Origin: Diphasiastrum complanatum
Lineage: Eukaryota > Streptophyta > Lycopodiopsida > Lycopodiales > Lycopodiaceae
Length of the DNA: 64,000 nucleotides
Assembly: GCA_029204225.1 (NCBI GenBank)
Contig: CM055103.1
Location: 43,906,604-43,970,603, forward strand
Direction of reading: 5' to 3'
Below are positions 18,521-30,717 of the stretch, piece by piece. The notes beneath the pieces are model-generated. The model was not told the DNA's origin, made no database searches, and worked only from the letters and a program-made list of their open reading frames with translations. The translations under genes and the position numbers were made by a program. Within the stretch, counting starts at the first letter, position 1. Every line of letters begins with the position of its first letter.

Positions 18521-21500
18521 TCAGAGTTCATTGAACAGCTTCTGCTCTTCTGGAGTCAGAGTGAATTCATGCTGTAGTGGCTCAGTTTTCGAGTAATCCT
18601 CAAAGTTGCTAGTGTCATCAGGTCCCTGTTAGCAAAGAATCTAATTTGAAAACTATCAAAAACTTTAGAGCATACTTGCAGAACTAGCTAGCAAAGTTTT
18701 GACAGAGCGACGGCCATTGCCAATTATTGTACTTATTACCACAAGTGTTTGAAGAGTAGTGGTAGGATAATAGTTGTGAACGTAGATAAGGACTTTGGTG
18801 CATAAGTACCGATACTTTTGGCCTGATAGGTGGCAATTCCTGTTTGAGGATCAGATTGTCCCACTTTATGGTGGAGAACCATGTATGATTTTTAATTTCA
18901 TCAACACCATCTTTTAGACATCCAATCCTTTTCAGGAAAAACCAGTGTCAGTTTCTCTTGTCAGGAGAAATAAAACTATCTATTACTGTCTGTCCAGAAA
19001 CAAACATAAACATGAACAGCAATCTGATTCACCGAAAATGGTTTGAAGCAAGAGTTTAGGGTTTCTAGCAGTAAGACTATCAGATGCATTGTTTTGCATT
19101 TTGACAAGAAAATTCTTTTTAGAGACATGGGGATACTTGAACTGAAATTGCTGTTACTGTTGGAGTCAACAGGTCTGTTAAAGCTGCACTTCATGATAGG
19201 TATGTGTATTGCTCGAAAGAGACCGATTTTGAAAGAGATTATTGAAACAGTCAACTCACCGTAAGTTTTTAGTTCCATTCATTGGTTCACAAATTTTTGG
19301 AGGACACAAGTTTGAAATTTTACCACAACCTTGAAAAGCTCACATGAACATGTAAATGTCCATCTCTAATAGAATTAAGCTACATAACTAAAGTGCCCTA
19401 AAAACATTAGCTAGAATGTGCTCTATATTTATTTCAGCATCCCCATCACTGCATTGAGTGAAGAAATTTCAGATATACCGTTTTGTTAAATCTGCTGTTA
19501 GAAGTCTCCTTAATAGGTCCTTTGCACTGCAGCACTAACAGAAGAAGGTTGATCAAGTGTAAGACTCCAGTGTTGCACTCAGTGACATTTTGCATATAAA
19601 TGGATATTATAGAAAAATGAGTGCAATTTACAATTTTGCATAAGGTCACCTAATTTTCTTAGAGAAATGACATTGAAGTAGTATATAAAGGGACAATCCT
19701 AATTTACCATCAGGAATACCTTCGAGAAAAGTGTCCAGGGAACTGCAGTTTTCCACTTAAGATCTTTTGATAAGTTCCAACAGCATCTGCAGCAACAGGT
19801 TCAACTGAAATGTGTTTCTACATAGGTCTAAGCTGTAGTTACTAGATCTCTTTGATTTTTATACTTCTCATCAGACTCATCTATACATCTGATTAAACTT
19901 ATACAGAGTCAGTAGAGCTTCAGCTTGAAGATCCAACAGAACCAATTCAAGAATAATGCTAACCGTCATCATAAAATGGAGGAAAACCAGCCAACATTTC
20001 GTATATCAATACACCAAAAGCCCACCTGTTGCATGCATCCACATGCTTTAGAGTGGAAATTACTAAACACCATATGCTCTGCAACATGAAGCAATGAAGG
20101 TATCAATGTAGATGTACAAAAGCATAGAGCCTCCATAAATTATTAGCTCACTGGTAGGTCACATGCCAAATCAAATTAGAAAGCATGAGTGTGCAACATA
20201 GTTGCAAGGTGCATTTGTAGATCCAATACTTTGTAGTTTTGAGCATCTCAATTTTCCGCAATGTGCTCTTGACATCACAAACTGATTGTAAGTTAAGAGG
20301 AGAATATAATTTGTGTTTGTGCCGAATAACTGTCTCTTCAAACAATATTGTAACCACAAAATTAACAATTATTGTTTTCAACTTAAGACTTTTCAGCCAA
20401 ATGTGGAGATCAGATAGGAATAGCTACGATTGCAATTGTAATGATGTGCAAGAAGCTGGAAACTGCAAGTTAAGTATTTATTATCTACAGCTGAATACTT
20501 GCTTCTGCCAATGCTTCAAATGAAAAATGGTTAATACTTCAGTATTTTGAAGTTCAATATTTTCAAGCGAGCACATGTATTAAGCTTAGCGACTTTCAAA
20601 TGCAGAAGAGTCCATGATTAGCAGCTGTATATTCTAGTCATTAATATACCTAGTCACCTTTGAAGCACTACACTATTTTTCAAAAAAGCTGATCATACAT
20701 ACAAGAAACAGTTATCCCTAGGAAAAAGTAGCACTCAGCTAGCCATGACTGAGTTAGAATGAAGAAGAGATGAAAACAAAGTCGAGTTTTGTAAGCTCAT
20801 AGCAAGAAATACACAGTGCTAACTGGAACCTTTTAGACAAATGAAAGTACAGATGAATCTCATATCAAATTTTCACTACAAAACAGTCTTGCTAGTTGGA
20901 GCCTCCAAAACAAAACTTTGAAATTCTACTGCAAAAGCAAATGATCAGACATCAACATCTTCATTGACCTTCTCTTGAAACCATAGGTGCACTGCGTTTC
21001 TAGAAACACGGTTAGAAACGCAGTCAGAAACGCGTTTCTGACCACATTTCTAAATTGGGGCAGCATTTCTCAGAACTTTTTTTTCTTTTTTTGGATTTTT
21101 TTGGGCAACATGGATATCAAATTGAAGCATTTATTTCCCTGTTGCATTCCATCGATCCCTAAATGTAGACAACTTTTAAAGTGCTCTTTTGCTTCTGCAC
21201 CTACCAGCAAAGTACAGGTTCAACAAAACCTTGACTGTAGCTAGACCTAGTCAAGTTTAGGTCACCAACTGAAAGCAAACAAAACTAACAAGAAAGATGA
21301 GTCCCCCAAATTTATGGAGTCTACCCAGAGAGTCTCACATCGTCAGTTCCATCTGCAAAGGACGGACAATACAATATGAGATCACTTTTAGGACCATCAA
21401 CAACCCGAGGTAGGTGCACAATACATGCAGAGAGTTGCATCCACATAAATTGTGGAACATTTCAAACAGATACCAATTTGTTATTGTTTTGTGCGGTCCC

Positions 21501-23282
21501 TAGGTTCCCAAACTGACATTGTCAAAGGAAATTTGATGACCCGTGAAGTCAATGCACTAGAAAGCTATAATTCAACACTGATTTCTTACTAAATTGGTTC
21601 CAACTTCCTTCTATGAGTTATCTGTACCAATATGTGCATGTACTGAGTACTTCATAGTCCAATCATTGTGACAACTCTAAAAAGTCAAAATGAAATTATT
21701 TCAGACATGAATGCTGCACTTAGCTAACTACCTTAACACTGGCATGCCAAATAATAGCTATTATAATTGATCATATTTGAGGGGAAAAAGTTTATGTAAA
21801 TAATAATCTATCTAACAAATGGGAGAAACTACCATTAGGTAAAGTATCACTCTCTGCCATATGGATAGTAGTAAGTTCACCAAATGTGAAATGAAGTTGA
21901 AGCTAATAAAAAAGAATCATCAAGCTCATTATGTGCAGTTACAAAGATTTACTCAAAATAAATGACAAATTTCAAAGAGGAATTTATATTTATTCTTTTA
22001 TACAGATGTGACTGCATAAAGCATATGGACACATGAGGTGCTAGCACTAGAGAAGCATTACATACATTAAAATATCATCAACAAGCCTTTAACCGATTAA
22101 CTTAAAACCGTCCCCTTGTGAGATCAAGATCTCTTTTGGGAACAGTTTCCTAGCAATGTTAGTAAGCTGATCAAAATGTAAAAATTATAACACAATTTCT
22201 GCCAGAAACTTTGGCATGCAGACAAGCTTTAGCAGAACCTTGCAAGATGTTTTCAGTATTGTCTTTTAAGGTTATTGGCACAAAAAGATTCATCACTCTA
22301 AACATCTCTTTGGTTTTGACTAAAGACTTTCAAGTCCTCAAGCATGTTGCACCTTGAAAATTTATCCCACAAAGACTAGCCATAAGAGTTCGAGCCAAAA
22401 GTATCCTCCAAAATGTTTGTGGAGATAGGATCCTTTCCAGAGTAAAAAGATGAAAACCAATTTCAACAAGGTAAGCATGAGTGTATAATGTAGAAGCTAT
22501 TTCTAGCTTAATCTATTGATGGTTAATGCTGAACTTCTCTTCAAGCTATCATAACCTTGATTCTAGTTCTTGAATCATTGGAACTGTGGCTGAAAAGTGT
22601 TTTGATATGTCAAAGAAGGTCCATTAACATCACAGCATGCAATGATCATATTCCAACATGGATTATTAAATTATGTTAGCAATGCAATGAGGAGCTTCCA
22701 GTATTAAATGGTTGGTTTTTGACAAGCTTTTACCAATCAACAGGTTTTCCATGACCTTTATTGAGAATGATCTCAGGTGCCAAGTAGTCAGGTGTACCTG
22801 GAGAGTAAGGAATCATGTCACAAACATGGGAATTTGTGCGCCGATAAAGAATATGCCCACATGAGCCTTGTGAAAGCATTATGTTCTAACTCTACATATG
22901 GACTAGAATTATGTGCATATGGGAATGCAATCAACATCTTATTTGCACAGAGAATAGTTTGGAGATTCACCACACAATGTGTACGTTCGGCGGTCAATCT
23001 TTTTGGCAAATCCAAAATCTGCAATTTTGATGTTACCCTTATCGTCCAGCAGCAAATTCTCAGGCTGAAAAAATACTACACTTGTCAATTGATCTTGAAG
23101 TAGAAAGCTGGCCAAGGCTCATCTCCGCTTGTGATTTACTTGAGCAAAGGAATGTGATTAAAACTTTACATACAAAATCATGAAACATGAGCTTGTAGCA
23201 GTGATACCTTGAGGTCCCGATAAATTATGTCCATACTGTGAATATATTCAAACGCAAGTAGAACTTGGGCAGCATAGAAACG
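18521..23282 (-). CDS. cAMP-dependent (PKA-like) protein kinase catalytic subunit, C-terminal eight exons
   Basis: An AGC-family Ser/Thr kinase. Exons on the minus strand are 23282-23208, 23064-22971, 22797-22734, 20025-19964, 19786-19720, 19526-19479, 18927-18816 and 18625-18521, all with GT-AG borders and matching phases, giving 208 codons without a stop. Motifs in order: [29 protein letters not shown] (catalytic loop); IADFGFAKK (DFG); [18 protein letters not shown] (activation loop Thr and APE); [38 protein letters not shown]; and a C-tail [12 protein letters not shown] that closely follows the PKA pattern. It ends FNEL where animal PKA has FxxF. The N-lobe exons (Gly loop, VAIK, helix C) were not found upstream; the sequence there is filled with retroelements, so they lie in a very long intron's far side or are lost. 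The nearest alternative is a cGMP-kinase-like AGC protein. Confidence 0.88.
20985..21240. repeat. Small repeat with GAAACG subterminal motifs, copy 1
   Basis: It lies in the long third intron of the kinase gene. It opens with several GAAACG/CGTTTC motifs (GCGTTTCTAGAAAC, GAAACGCGTTTC) and then TTTCTCA(G/A)AAC...TTTTTTGGGCAACATGG(A)TATCA. The same order occurs at 56525-56640. It may be a MITE of a DNA transposon with short subterminal repeats; no autonomous partner is seen. Confidence 0.55.
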
Positions 23283-23559
23283 CTGTTTAGCATATACAGA
23301 TATTCAAAATTAAATTAACAGGAAGTATGAAGTATTTAGATATAAATGAACTATGCAATAAATCATATCACTTTTGGTGAATATACATTGACTTGAATAT
23401 AAGTATACAGCTGTTTTGGCAATGCTATTATAAACAAAAACGTTGCTTTCAGGAAACTAGTCCAACATCGTTCCTTGTCAAGAACATTTAGTTTCTCTAT
23501 TCAGCTACTCCTCTTCTCCAAGAAGAAACTTGAAGGAAGTCAAGTTGTTCAAATTTTGA

Positions 23560-23838
23560 CAATATTGCTTATTTTTCAAGAAGAAGCATCACAAGAAGCA
23601 TTTCAGGAATGCTAAATCTTTTGCTCCTATCAACAATATACAGCAAAAACCGGATTTTACAGCAAAGCCTACTTCAACTCTAGTCAATCGAAAATAGTTT
23701 TGCAGGTATTGTAAGAAACCTGGCCATGACATTAAAGATTGCAGAATCAAAGCACTCAATGAGAGCAAAAGGGAACGGCAGCATCGAAATGCAGCAACTG
23801 ATCATCAAGGCCCCTCTTCTACATTTGAAGATTAGAAG
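23560..23838 (+). pseudogene. Retrotransposon gag C-terminal fragment with zinc knuckle
   Basis: A Lys/His-rich stretch (KKKHHKKHFRNAKSFAPIN) leads, across an in-frame TAG, into FCRYCKKPGHDIKDCRIKAL, a complete CCHC knuckle (C-x2-C-x4-H-x4-C). The frame ends at TFED followed by TAG. It matches Copia-type gag tails. It interrupts the region upstream of the PKA-like exons. No LTR was recognised around it. Confidence 0.7.
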
Positions 23839-24586
23839 CTACTTTTGGCTGAAGCTTCATCAAAGTCTGATGAAGATTGTTGAAGCCTAACGCGTATGTA
23901 TGGAAATAAATTGATGAATGATCTTTATATATGTAGAGATCCTCTTCCACTTATATCTGTGAGTCATGTATTCTAGGCAAGCATGCAACAAGCAGATTCT
24001 TTAAGAATCAAGCTCACAGAGCTTCCGCCCATCTCCTACTATTTCTAGCGGCCATTTGCACCTACTTTTTGCACCCATTTGCTGCTATTTTTTTTGCGCC
24101 TATCTACTGCTATTTCCAGAGCCCTATTCCCTCCTCATTTTAGCCATTTTGCTGTCCCAAAACCCCGACCTTTTTGCTTCTTTTCCAGCACCCTCTTACC
24201 TCTTCACTTTTGCCCATTTGCTGTCCAAAGTTTAGCCCATTTCCAGCACCCATCTACATCTTCTATTGGTGCCTTTTTCTGGTCATTTTTTTCCAGCCAT
24301 TACCTCTTCTACGTTGGTTAGAGTTTTCAGCATGGCGGGTCTTCTCTTCAGCCATCACTATCGTGCATTACTCACACATTCGGAGGTATTTTCTCAGCAT
24401 TGTTTTTCTCTAGCTTCATTTTTTGCTAGTTCTACACATTCCCAGCCTTTTTCAGCCCTTAATTAGCTGTCCTATTCCATCTTTCCTGGCTGCTTTTGTG
24501 CCATTTCGGTGTACTTTGGAATATAGAATAAGTTGGGGTGACGACGAACGTCCTTTCCCTCAGGTTTTGTCTTTTCCTTATCACCT

Positions 24587-25560
24587 ATGGCAACTTCTTC
24601 AGCGAACGATCCACCACAAAGCTCTTTAGACGATTGTTTTATGCACATTGATGCTCGCATGGATCGTCTGGAGAGTCGTATCGATCGTGTCCTTTCTAGC
24701 CTCGAGACCGTTTTGCCTCAAGGGGATACCACACTGCCAGAGACCCTTCATCGTCCTGGCAAAGCCCCTTTATTCCCCATACTGAGTCCGACTACTACCT
24801 CTCGCTCTTCATCTTCAGAAAGTGCTTTTGGAAGTACGTTTGGTCAGCCTTCATATGGTGGTAGTCTTTTTGGCTCTCCTTATGGGTCTCCTGCACCACC
24901 ACCTGGATTTCCCTCAATACCACCAGGTTTTCCTCCCCTACTTTTCCTAGAAGTCATGAGTCACGTTTTACTCATGATTTTCGTGATCGCATCCAGCTTA
25001 GTACTTAGTCTGGTTCGTCTGATGGGAATATTTTGGAGAACTGGTTCTCTAGATTAGAGACCTATTTTCTTATGTATCCCAAGATTGAAACCCAGAAGGT
25101 CCAGTTGGCTGCATTATATCTAGATGGTCGGAGCTCAGACTTGGTGGCGTGTTTACCGTTCTGAACCTGCTCGCGAGGGGTTGCATATATGGCCTACCTT
25201 GTGTCATGACCTTCGTATGTGACTATGATTGACCCCCAGTGGCTAGTTTGCCAATGTGATCTGTTTCGCAACCTTATCCATACTGGTGAGTTGACTGCTT
25301 ATATTGACCAGTTTATTGAGCTTTCTTAGCTTTTTGGTGATCTCCACCCTACTGAGCTTATTTCACGCTTTATTGTTGGTCGTAAAGGTTCTTTACGATA
25401 TGATGTGTCATCCTTCCGGCCTCCTACTCTCTCTGATGCTATTTCCTTGGTCACTACCTCGCAACATAAGTACCCTAAATTATCCACTTCTGCTCGTTTT
25501 TCCCCCCCTCGCTTAGGGATGCCTAATATTTCAACTGCTTCTCTGCCCTAGCTTCTACTA
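24587..25560 (+). pseudogene. Gypsy gag, frameshifted
   Basis: It starts MATSSANDPPQSSLDDCFMH with a short coiled segment (RMDRLESRIDRVLSSLETV) and a Gly/Pro/Ser-rich stretch (GSPYGSPAPPPGFPSIPPGF). The conserved gag core then appears in pieces: ENWFSRLETYF and PKIETQKVQLAALYLDG. An adjacent frame gives WWRVYRSEPAREGLHIWPTL, so at least two indels are present. Confidence 0.75.
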
Positions 25561-25629
25561 CTACCACTCCTGCTCGCCCTTCTGCACCCCACATCACCTT
25601 TGTTCGCTGTCACTATTCAACCGCAGAGT

Positions 25630-26270
25630 TCGTTGAGATTCAATAGAAGCGTCTGTGTTATTGCTGAAAGAGCCCGGACCACATGGCCCGTGACTGTCGT
25701 TAGACTCCTGGCCCTACTACAACTGTTTTTTATCATGAGGCCATTACTCCTAATGATTCTGACATTTACATCCAGATTCTTGAGACTCCTGACCCACCTC
25801 CTGTTGATGTGTTGGCTGACCAGCTTCTTGCTGATCCTGCTCCTACCGCTTGCCATGCGTAGCTTGCTTATGCTACTTGGGCTGGGCATCTGGTTCTTGC
25901 TCTATTCGGTTACGTGTCCGCATCTTGGGGCGAGAGTATATTGCTTTGGTATATATAGGCAGTACACATTCATTTATTAGCAGTAACATTTCCACCAGGA
26001 TTCGTGCTACACCTATTCTTGCTTCCCAGCCTCTCAGTGTTGAGGTTGCTAGCTCCCATTCTTTTCTCAGTTCTCAGATGTTTCAGGGCTTGGATTATCG
26101 CATTGGTGACTTTTCTGGTCAGGCAGATTCTACATCATTCCTCTAGAGCTCTATGACATTATTTTTGGTGCAGACTGGTTCACTTCACTTGGTATTGTTG
26201 ATGTGGATCTCTCTCAGTAGACACTTTACTTTACTTGCTGGTATTGATTCCCAGGGTGACTACTAGTTGC
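25630..26270 (+). pseudogene. Gypsy zinc knuckle and aspartic protease, damaged
   Basis: A knuckle-like CYC-stop-KSPDHMARDC lies at about 25652-25702, with irregular Cys spacing and an internal TGA. The protease block reads LVYIGSTHSFISS, where the family has a D-S/T-G; the catalytic Asp is replaced. IIFGADWFTSLG follows near 26160, typical of the end of Gypsy protease. Confidence 0.7.
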
Positions 26271-26360
26271 TTATCGGGAGCAGTTTATGCGTAGCCTGCC
26301 AAAGGCTCAGGGTGGATCCTCTTCCTCAGGTGATTTCTCACTTATTGCATAGGTATTCTG

Positions 26361-27326
26361 TTGTCTTTTCAAAACCTATGTCTCTTCCACCATTATGTGA
26401 TGTCAACCACCATATTGATCTTATTCCTGGTGCCACTGCACCTTCTTGTGCACCATATCCTATGTCTAAAGTCGAAACGTGATGAGGTTCAGCTCCAGAT
26501 TGCTTCTCTTTTACGTCAAGGCCTCGTTGTACCTAGCCATAGTCCCTTTGGTGCCCCTGTTCTTCTTGTTGCTAAAAAAGATAGAACCGAACGCCTCTGC
26601 ATTGACTACCGTGCCTTGAACAAGCTTACTATCTGTAATCAGTATCCTATTCCTCATATGGATGACGTTTTTGATCAGCTTGGCACTTCATCTATCTTTT
26701 CCGAGATTGACCTTCGTTCTGGATACTACCAAATCAGGATGCATCCTTATGATGAGCATAAGACTGCGTTTCGTACTCACTTAGGTTTTTATGAGTTTCG
26801 TGTTCTTCCTTTTGGTGTTCAGAATGGTCCACCCACGTTTCAGAATGCTATGAATAATGTTTTACGTCCTCTTCTTGGTGTTTGTGTTTTAGTTTATTTT
26901 GATGACATTCTTGTTCTTAGTACTTATTTGTCTGACCACTTATTTGTCTGACCATACGTCGCATCTCTCGTTTGTGTTTGAGTTGTTAAGCATCATTTGA
27001 TCGCTAAATTGTCAAAATGTTCCTTTGCTGTTGCTGAGATTGAGTTTTTGGGTTTCCTTGTTTGTGACAGTCGTATTCGTCTTGATCCTTGGAAAGTTCA
27101 GGCTATTGAGGATTGGCCTTTTCCAACCGGCGTTCATTCTGTTCGTATGTTTTTAGGTATGGCTACCCATCTTCGTCGTCCTCTTAAGTATTTCACCACC
27201 GTGGCTGCCCCACTTCATTCTTTGTTGAAAAAGTCTTATACATTCGCTTGGACTCTTGAGTGTCAGACTGCTTTTGATGCTTTACGTCATGCCATCGTTT
27301 CTATTGCCACTATGTGTTTGCCATAG
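26361..27326 (+). pseudogene. Gypsy reverse transcriptase, near-complete but split
   Basis: The RT core is readable: QGLVVPSHSPFGAPVLLVAK, RLCIDYRALNKLT, IFSEIDLRSGYYQI, FRVLPFGVQNGPPTFQ and the catalytic VYFDDILVLS. A break near 26950 separates it from SKCSFAVAEIEFLGFLV, with VRMFLGMATHLRR in the same later frame. Substitutions in usually invariant positions (Y for F, GVQNGP for GLTNAP) indicate age. Confidence 0.85.
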
Positions 27327-27690
27327 GTTTATGGTTGAGACTGATGCTAGTTTTGTTGGTATAGGCGCTCTTCTTCGTCAGTCTGAGTGTGTCATTGCTT
27401 ACAAGTCTCATCGTTTGCGCTCTTATGAGCACGTTACTATGTTCATGAGAAAGACCTACTTGCTATTATCCATGCTCTTAAGAAGTGGCGCCATTACTTG
27501 TATCATGTTCCTTTGGATATTATTATTGATCATCAGTCTCTTCGTTATCTCTTTTCTGAACGTGATCTTAGTGATCGTCAGTATTGTTGGTTACAGTTTT
27601 TACAATCTTTCTATTTTGACATTTTGTATCGTCCAGGAAAGTCGAACACGACAGCTAATGCTTTATCTTGTCTTCCTGCTTAGTTACATA
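27327..27690 (+). pseudogene. Gypsy RNase H, frameshifted
   Basis: VETDASFVGIGALLRQ, then in another frame DIIIDHQSLRYLFSERDLSD and RPGKSNTTANALS, the Gypsy-type RNase H (TDASxxGxGAVL, TDHxSLxYL, GKxNxxADALS). At least two frame changes. Confidence 0.8.
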
Positions 27691-27740
27691 GTCTTGTTGC
27701 TTCTATTCCTTCTTGGTTTGACGATTTATCGACTGCATAT

Positions 27741-28942
27741 TTGTTTTGTCCTAACTTTTGTGATGTTTATCGTTCTCGTCCAATGCCTTCATCTCGGAAG
27801 TTCCAGGTTTATACTGTTGTTGATGATCGTTTATATCATTATTGTGCTTTATGTATTCCTAGTTGTCTATCCATTCATTCTCAGTTGTTGTCTGATGCTC
27901 ATGCTTCTCCTATTGGTGGCCATTTTGGGTTTTAGAAGTCTTATGCACATCTTAAGGACCATTTCTACTGGCCATCCATGAAGTCTGAGCTAGCACATCT
28001 TATCCATGACTGTACCTTTTGTGACCGTAATAAAAATTCCCGTGCAAAGTCTGCTGGCCCATTCCTCATTGCTAATGGACAAACATTTCTATGGACTTTA
28101 TCCTTGGCCTTCCTCATACCCGACGTGGTAATGACTCATGTATGGTGGTTGGTAGATCGGTTCTCGAAACAAGCACATTTTATACTAGTCCATAGTACTA
28201 TTACAGTTGAGCAGTGTGCATGCCTTTTTATATTAGAGATTTTTTGGCTGCATGGTTTTCCACTTACTATCCTTTCTGATCGGGATAGTAATTTTACATC
28301 TACCTTTTGGTACTGATGGGCAGACTGAGGTCCTTAATCGAATCCTTGAGGATTATCTTCGGCATTTTGTTTCTCCTTTAGGGAAGGATTGGGATCAGCA
28401 TTTATGTTTGGCAGAGTATAGCTATAATGGATCTGCTAGTACCAACACTGGACCATATTGACTCATGGGTATGCTCCTCTTTTGCCAGGGGTGCCTCTTC
28501 CCCCCGATGATACACCAGTCACCATTGCTTCTTTCTTATCAGGTGCTCGGGAGCCTATTGCTAGGGCTACTACTCATTTATAGCATGTCCAACAGCGCTA
28601 TCAGACTTCTGTTGATCGTCACCGTCGTTATGTTGAGTTTCAGGTTGGTGATATGGTTTATCTCCGGCTACGTTTTGCATGACATCATTTTGTTCAGGGC
28701 CATGCTTGTACTGAGAAGCTTGCACCACATTATTATGGGCATTATCGTATTATGGAGTGCCTCAGTCCTGTTGCATATCATTTACAGTTGTCTGCTTCTA
28801 CATGTGCCTATGATACCTTTCATGTTAGCCTGTTACGTGCTGCCATTAAGGATGATGCTCCTCGCGATCTCACATTTCCTACAGGGCATAAGCTGTTCCC
28901 TTTCTTACCAGCTACCATTCACCAAGTTCACCTTCAACATAG

Positions 28943-28947
<5 letters not shown>
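27741..28947 (+). pseudogene. Gypsy integrase and C-terminal region, broken
   Basis: The zinc-binding part reads SDAHASPIGGHFGF, then (after a TAG) HLKDHFYWPSMKSELAHLIH and CTFCDRNK. The catalytic core follows in fragments: LVDRFSKQAHFILVH, LHGFPLTILSDRDSNFTSTFW, TDGQTEVLNRILEDYLRHFV and AEYSYNGSASTNTGPY. The tail resembles GPY/F-type sequence, KLAPHYYGHYRIMECL, then YDTFHVSLLRAA. It ends where (GA)n starts at 28948. Confidence 0.82.

Positions 28948-29023
<76 letters not shown>
28948..29023. repeat. (GA)n microsatellite, ~76 bp
   Basis: An uninterrupted GA run between the truncated Gypsy element and the 3' end of LINE a. On the LINE sense strand it is (CT)n. Confidence 0.97.
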
Positions 29024-29027
<4 letters not shown>

Positions 29028-30414
29028 AAGAAGATTTCATTAATGTCTTTTCCATGCCCTGAGGCATATATGACAAAAGGAAGTACATGTCAGATGAATT
29101 TCACCAGGACGGACCAAGTTTGTCATTCTAATACTAAAACTAAAACTACTAATTGAAAGCCTATGAGGAGATAAAATAGATCAGGAAATTTATGGTATTA
29201 CGACCATTAACAGATCAACTGAACCTTCCTCATTTCTCTAGCTCTATTTCTACCTCTACTCTCACTATTCCCTTTTTGATTTCCACGAAGTGCATTGTCC
29301 CGTCTTTGTAGATGAGACGTTTGCCCATGTCTTTCGCTCGTTGACGAGCTTTCTTATGTTCTTCCACCTGTACGTAGGTTAGGTCTTCATCCAGGAAAAT
29401 CTGAGTACCCTTTAACGTGGCTCGCTGACGGAGTGCCTCTCGTCTATGTGTTGCTGTTGAGCAGCGGATTACTAGGGTTTCCGTATACTTTTTGGTACGC
29501 CAGGCCTTATCCACAAGTCGGTATCATGATGGTGGAGCGTGTCCGTTAAAAATTTCTTAGCTTCTTTGATAGCGTCTTGCGTGTCCGGACGTCCACGTAC
29601 AAGGACATTTAGGGCTTTTTGTTCCCGTAATCAATTTTCATTGAAAGTAGCTGATATGAGTGAAACGAGGGCTATGTTACCTTTGAGAACATCGGCCCAT
29701 GTTTTCGTGTACTGTTGGGGCTGATCCTGGGTGTCTTCGTCTTCGACATCCTGGATGGATGCAATAGTGGCAGTTTGGATGTCGATTTCCTTTCGAATAC
29801 CTGCCAAAAACTTGTCTATGCTATGGATATGGGGTATCTAGATGGAGTCACGGTATTGAATAATGTTGGTAATTTGCTGCTCCTGTGAAACGATTTTAGC
29901 TTGTAGTTTCGCAATGTGGCCCTCCAGTTGAGCCACTGTTCTTAGAAGAAATTGTATTTCTTGGAAAAAGGTCAAGCCGTTTGCCGTTTTCCCATCTTGG
30001 AATCTCTGGAACAGGTGTCTGGGTTGTTAGAGGTGCGTAAGCATTAGGTTGGGGAGTGAGGGAAAAGGGATCTGTAGACGTAGGACTGACAGGATCTAGT
30101 GCAAATACGGTAGCAGGTGGTGTAGCAGAAGGGAAAACAGCAGGTGTAGCAGAAACAGTATGGTCAGATATGGAGGCAGCAACAGGGCGCGGATCTAGGA
30201 TGGTAGCATGACACGGATCGATGGCAACAGGGCGCGGTTTAGGACCAGGGCGCACTAGAGGATGGGGGGAGCTACCCCCCCCCCCGCTTGCGTGGAGCCA
30301 GCGCGGTACCCAGTGATCCGCTCAGTGATCAAGTGGGAACAGCGCGATGGGATCAGGTGGGAGCAGTAGGCGGATCAGGCAGGATCAACAGTAGCACCCG
30401 CCCAACGCGCCATC

Positions 30415-30416
<2 letters not shown>
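29024..30416 (-). mobile_element. LINE unit a: ORF1 only, no ORF2
   Basis: A minus-strand L1-like unit bounded by (GA)n on both sides. From its 5' side it holds a Pro/Thr/Ala-rich N-terminus (RPVAIDPCHATILDPRPVAA), a coiled-coil stretch near 29900, KTWADVLKGN, an RNA-binding-type block (LNVLVRGR) and a C-terminal domain (29514-29230) with TQIFLDEDLTYVQVEEHKKA and GKRLIYKDGTMHFV. Stops and a frame change interrupt the middle. The 3' UTR follows straight after the ORF1 stop, with no endonuclease or RT sequence. Unit d has the same layout, so this is a half-LINE family rather than a chance deletion. Confidence 0.8.
29054..29067 (-). other. LINE a 3' hairpin
   Basis: ATGCC-CTGA-GGCAT, a perfect 5-bp stem with 4-base loop about 30 bases from the (GA)n tract. 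The same position is a hairpin in four other copies. Confidence 0.7.

Positions 30417-30480
<64 letters not shown>
30417..30480. repeat. (GA)n microsatellite, 64 bp
   Basis: It separates the 5' end of LINE a from the 3' end of LINE b. Confidence 0.97.
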
Positions 30481-30483
<3 letters not shown>

Positions 30484-30515
30484 AGAATTAGAATTATTAT
30501 TATTAACGTCTTTTG

Positions 30516-30529
30516 GTGCCCAGGGGCAC
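30516..30529 (-). other. LINE b 3' hairpin
   Basis: GTGCC-CAGG-GGCAC stem-loop about 35 bases from (GA)n; it has a G-C pair where LINEs a and d have A-T. Confidence 0.7.
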
Positions 30530-30717
30530 ATAAGACAAAAGAGAGTACAAAATGTGAGAAGCATTGTCCGCATAAGGACTTATTTACCAATGAAAAGACA
30601 GTAAAACTAAAACTAAAATATCGATCTCTCTGTCTCTAAGAGAAAAAGTATCCAAGCTTGACCACCAGCTGGTGAGGGTACAAAGCAAGAGCTTAACCAC
30701 CTGCTCCGCGGAGGAAA

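Larger units (their letters stand above)
24040..28947 (+). mobile_element. Decayed Gypsy element, cut at its 3' end by a (GA)n-LINE unit
   Basis: Leader (24040-24586), gag, zinc knuckle, protease, RT, RNase H and integrase follow in Gypsy order with frameshifts and stops. It stops at LFPFLPATIHQVHLQHSQ, where (GA)n begins. A related element at 63676 continues past the same point into a chromodomain-like tail, which shows what is missing here. No LTR was found. Confidence 0.85.

Noticed and set aside
27256-27981. 241-codon hydrophobic ORF in the Gypsy pol region
   Set aside because: Only the short TDAS segment at its start is RNase H; the remainder is an off-frame reading of RNase H and integrase.
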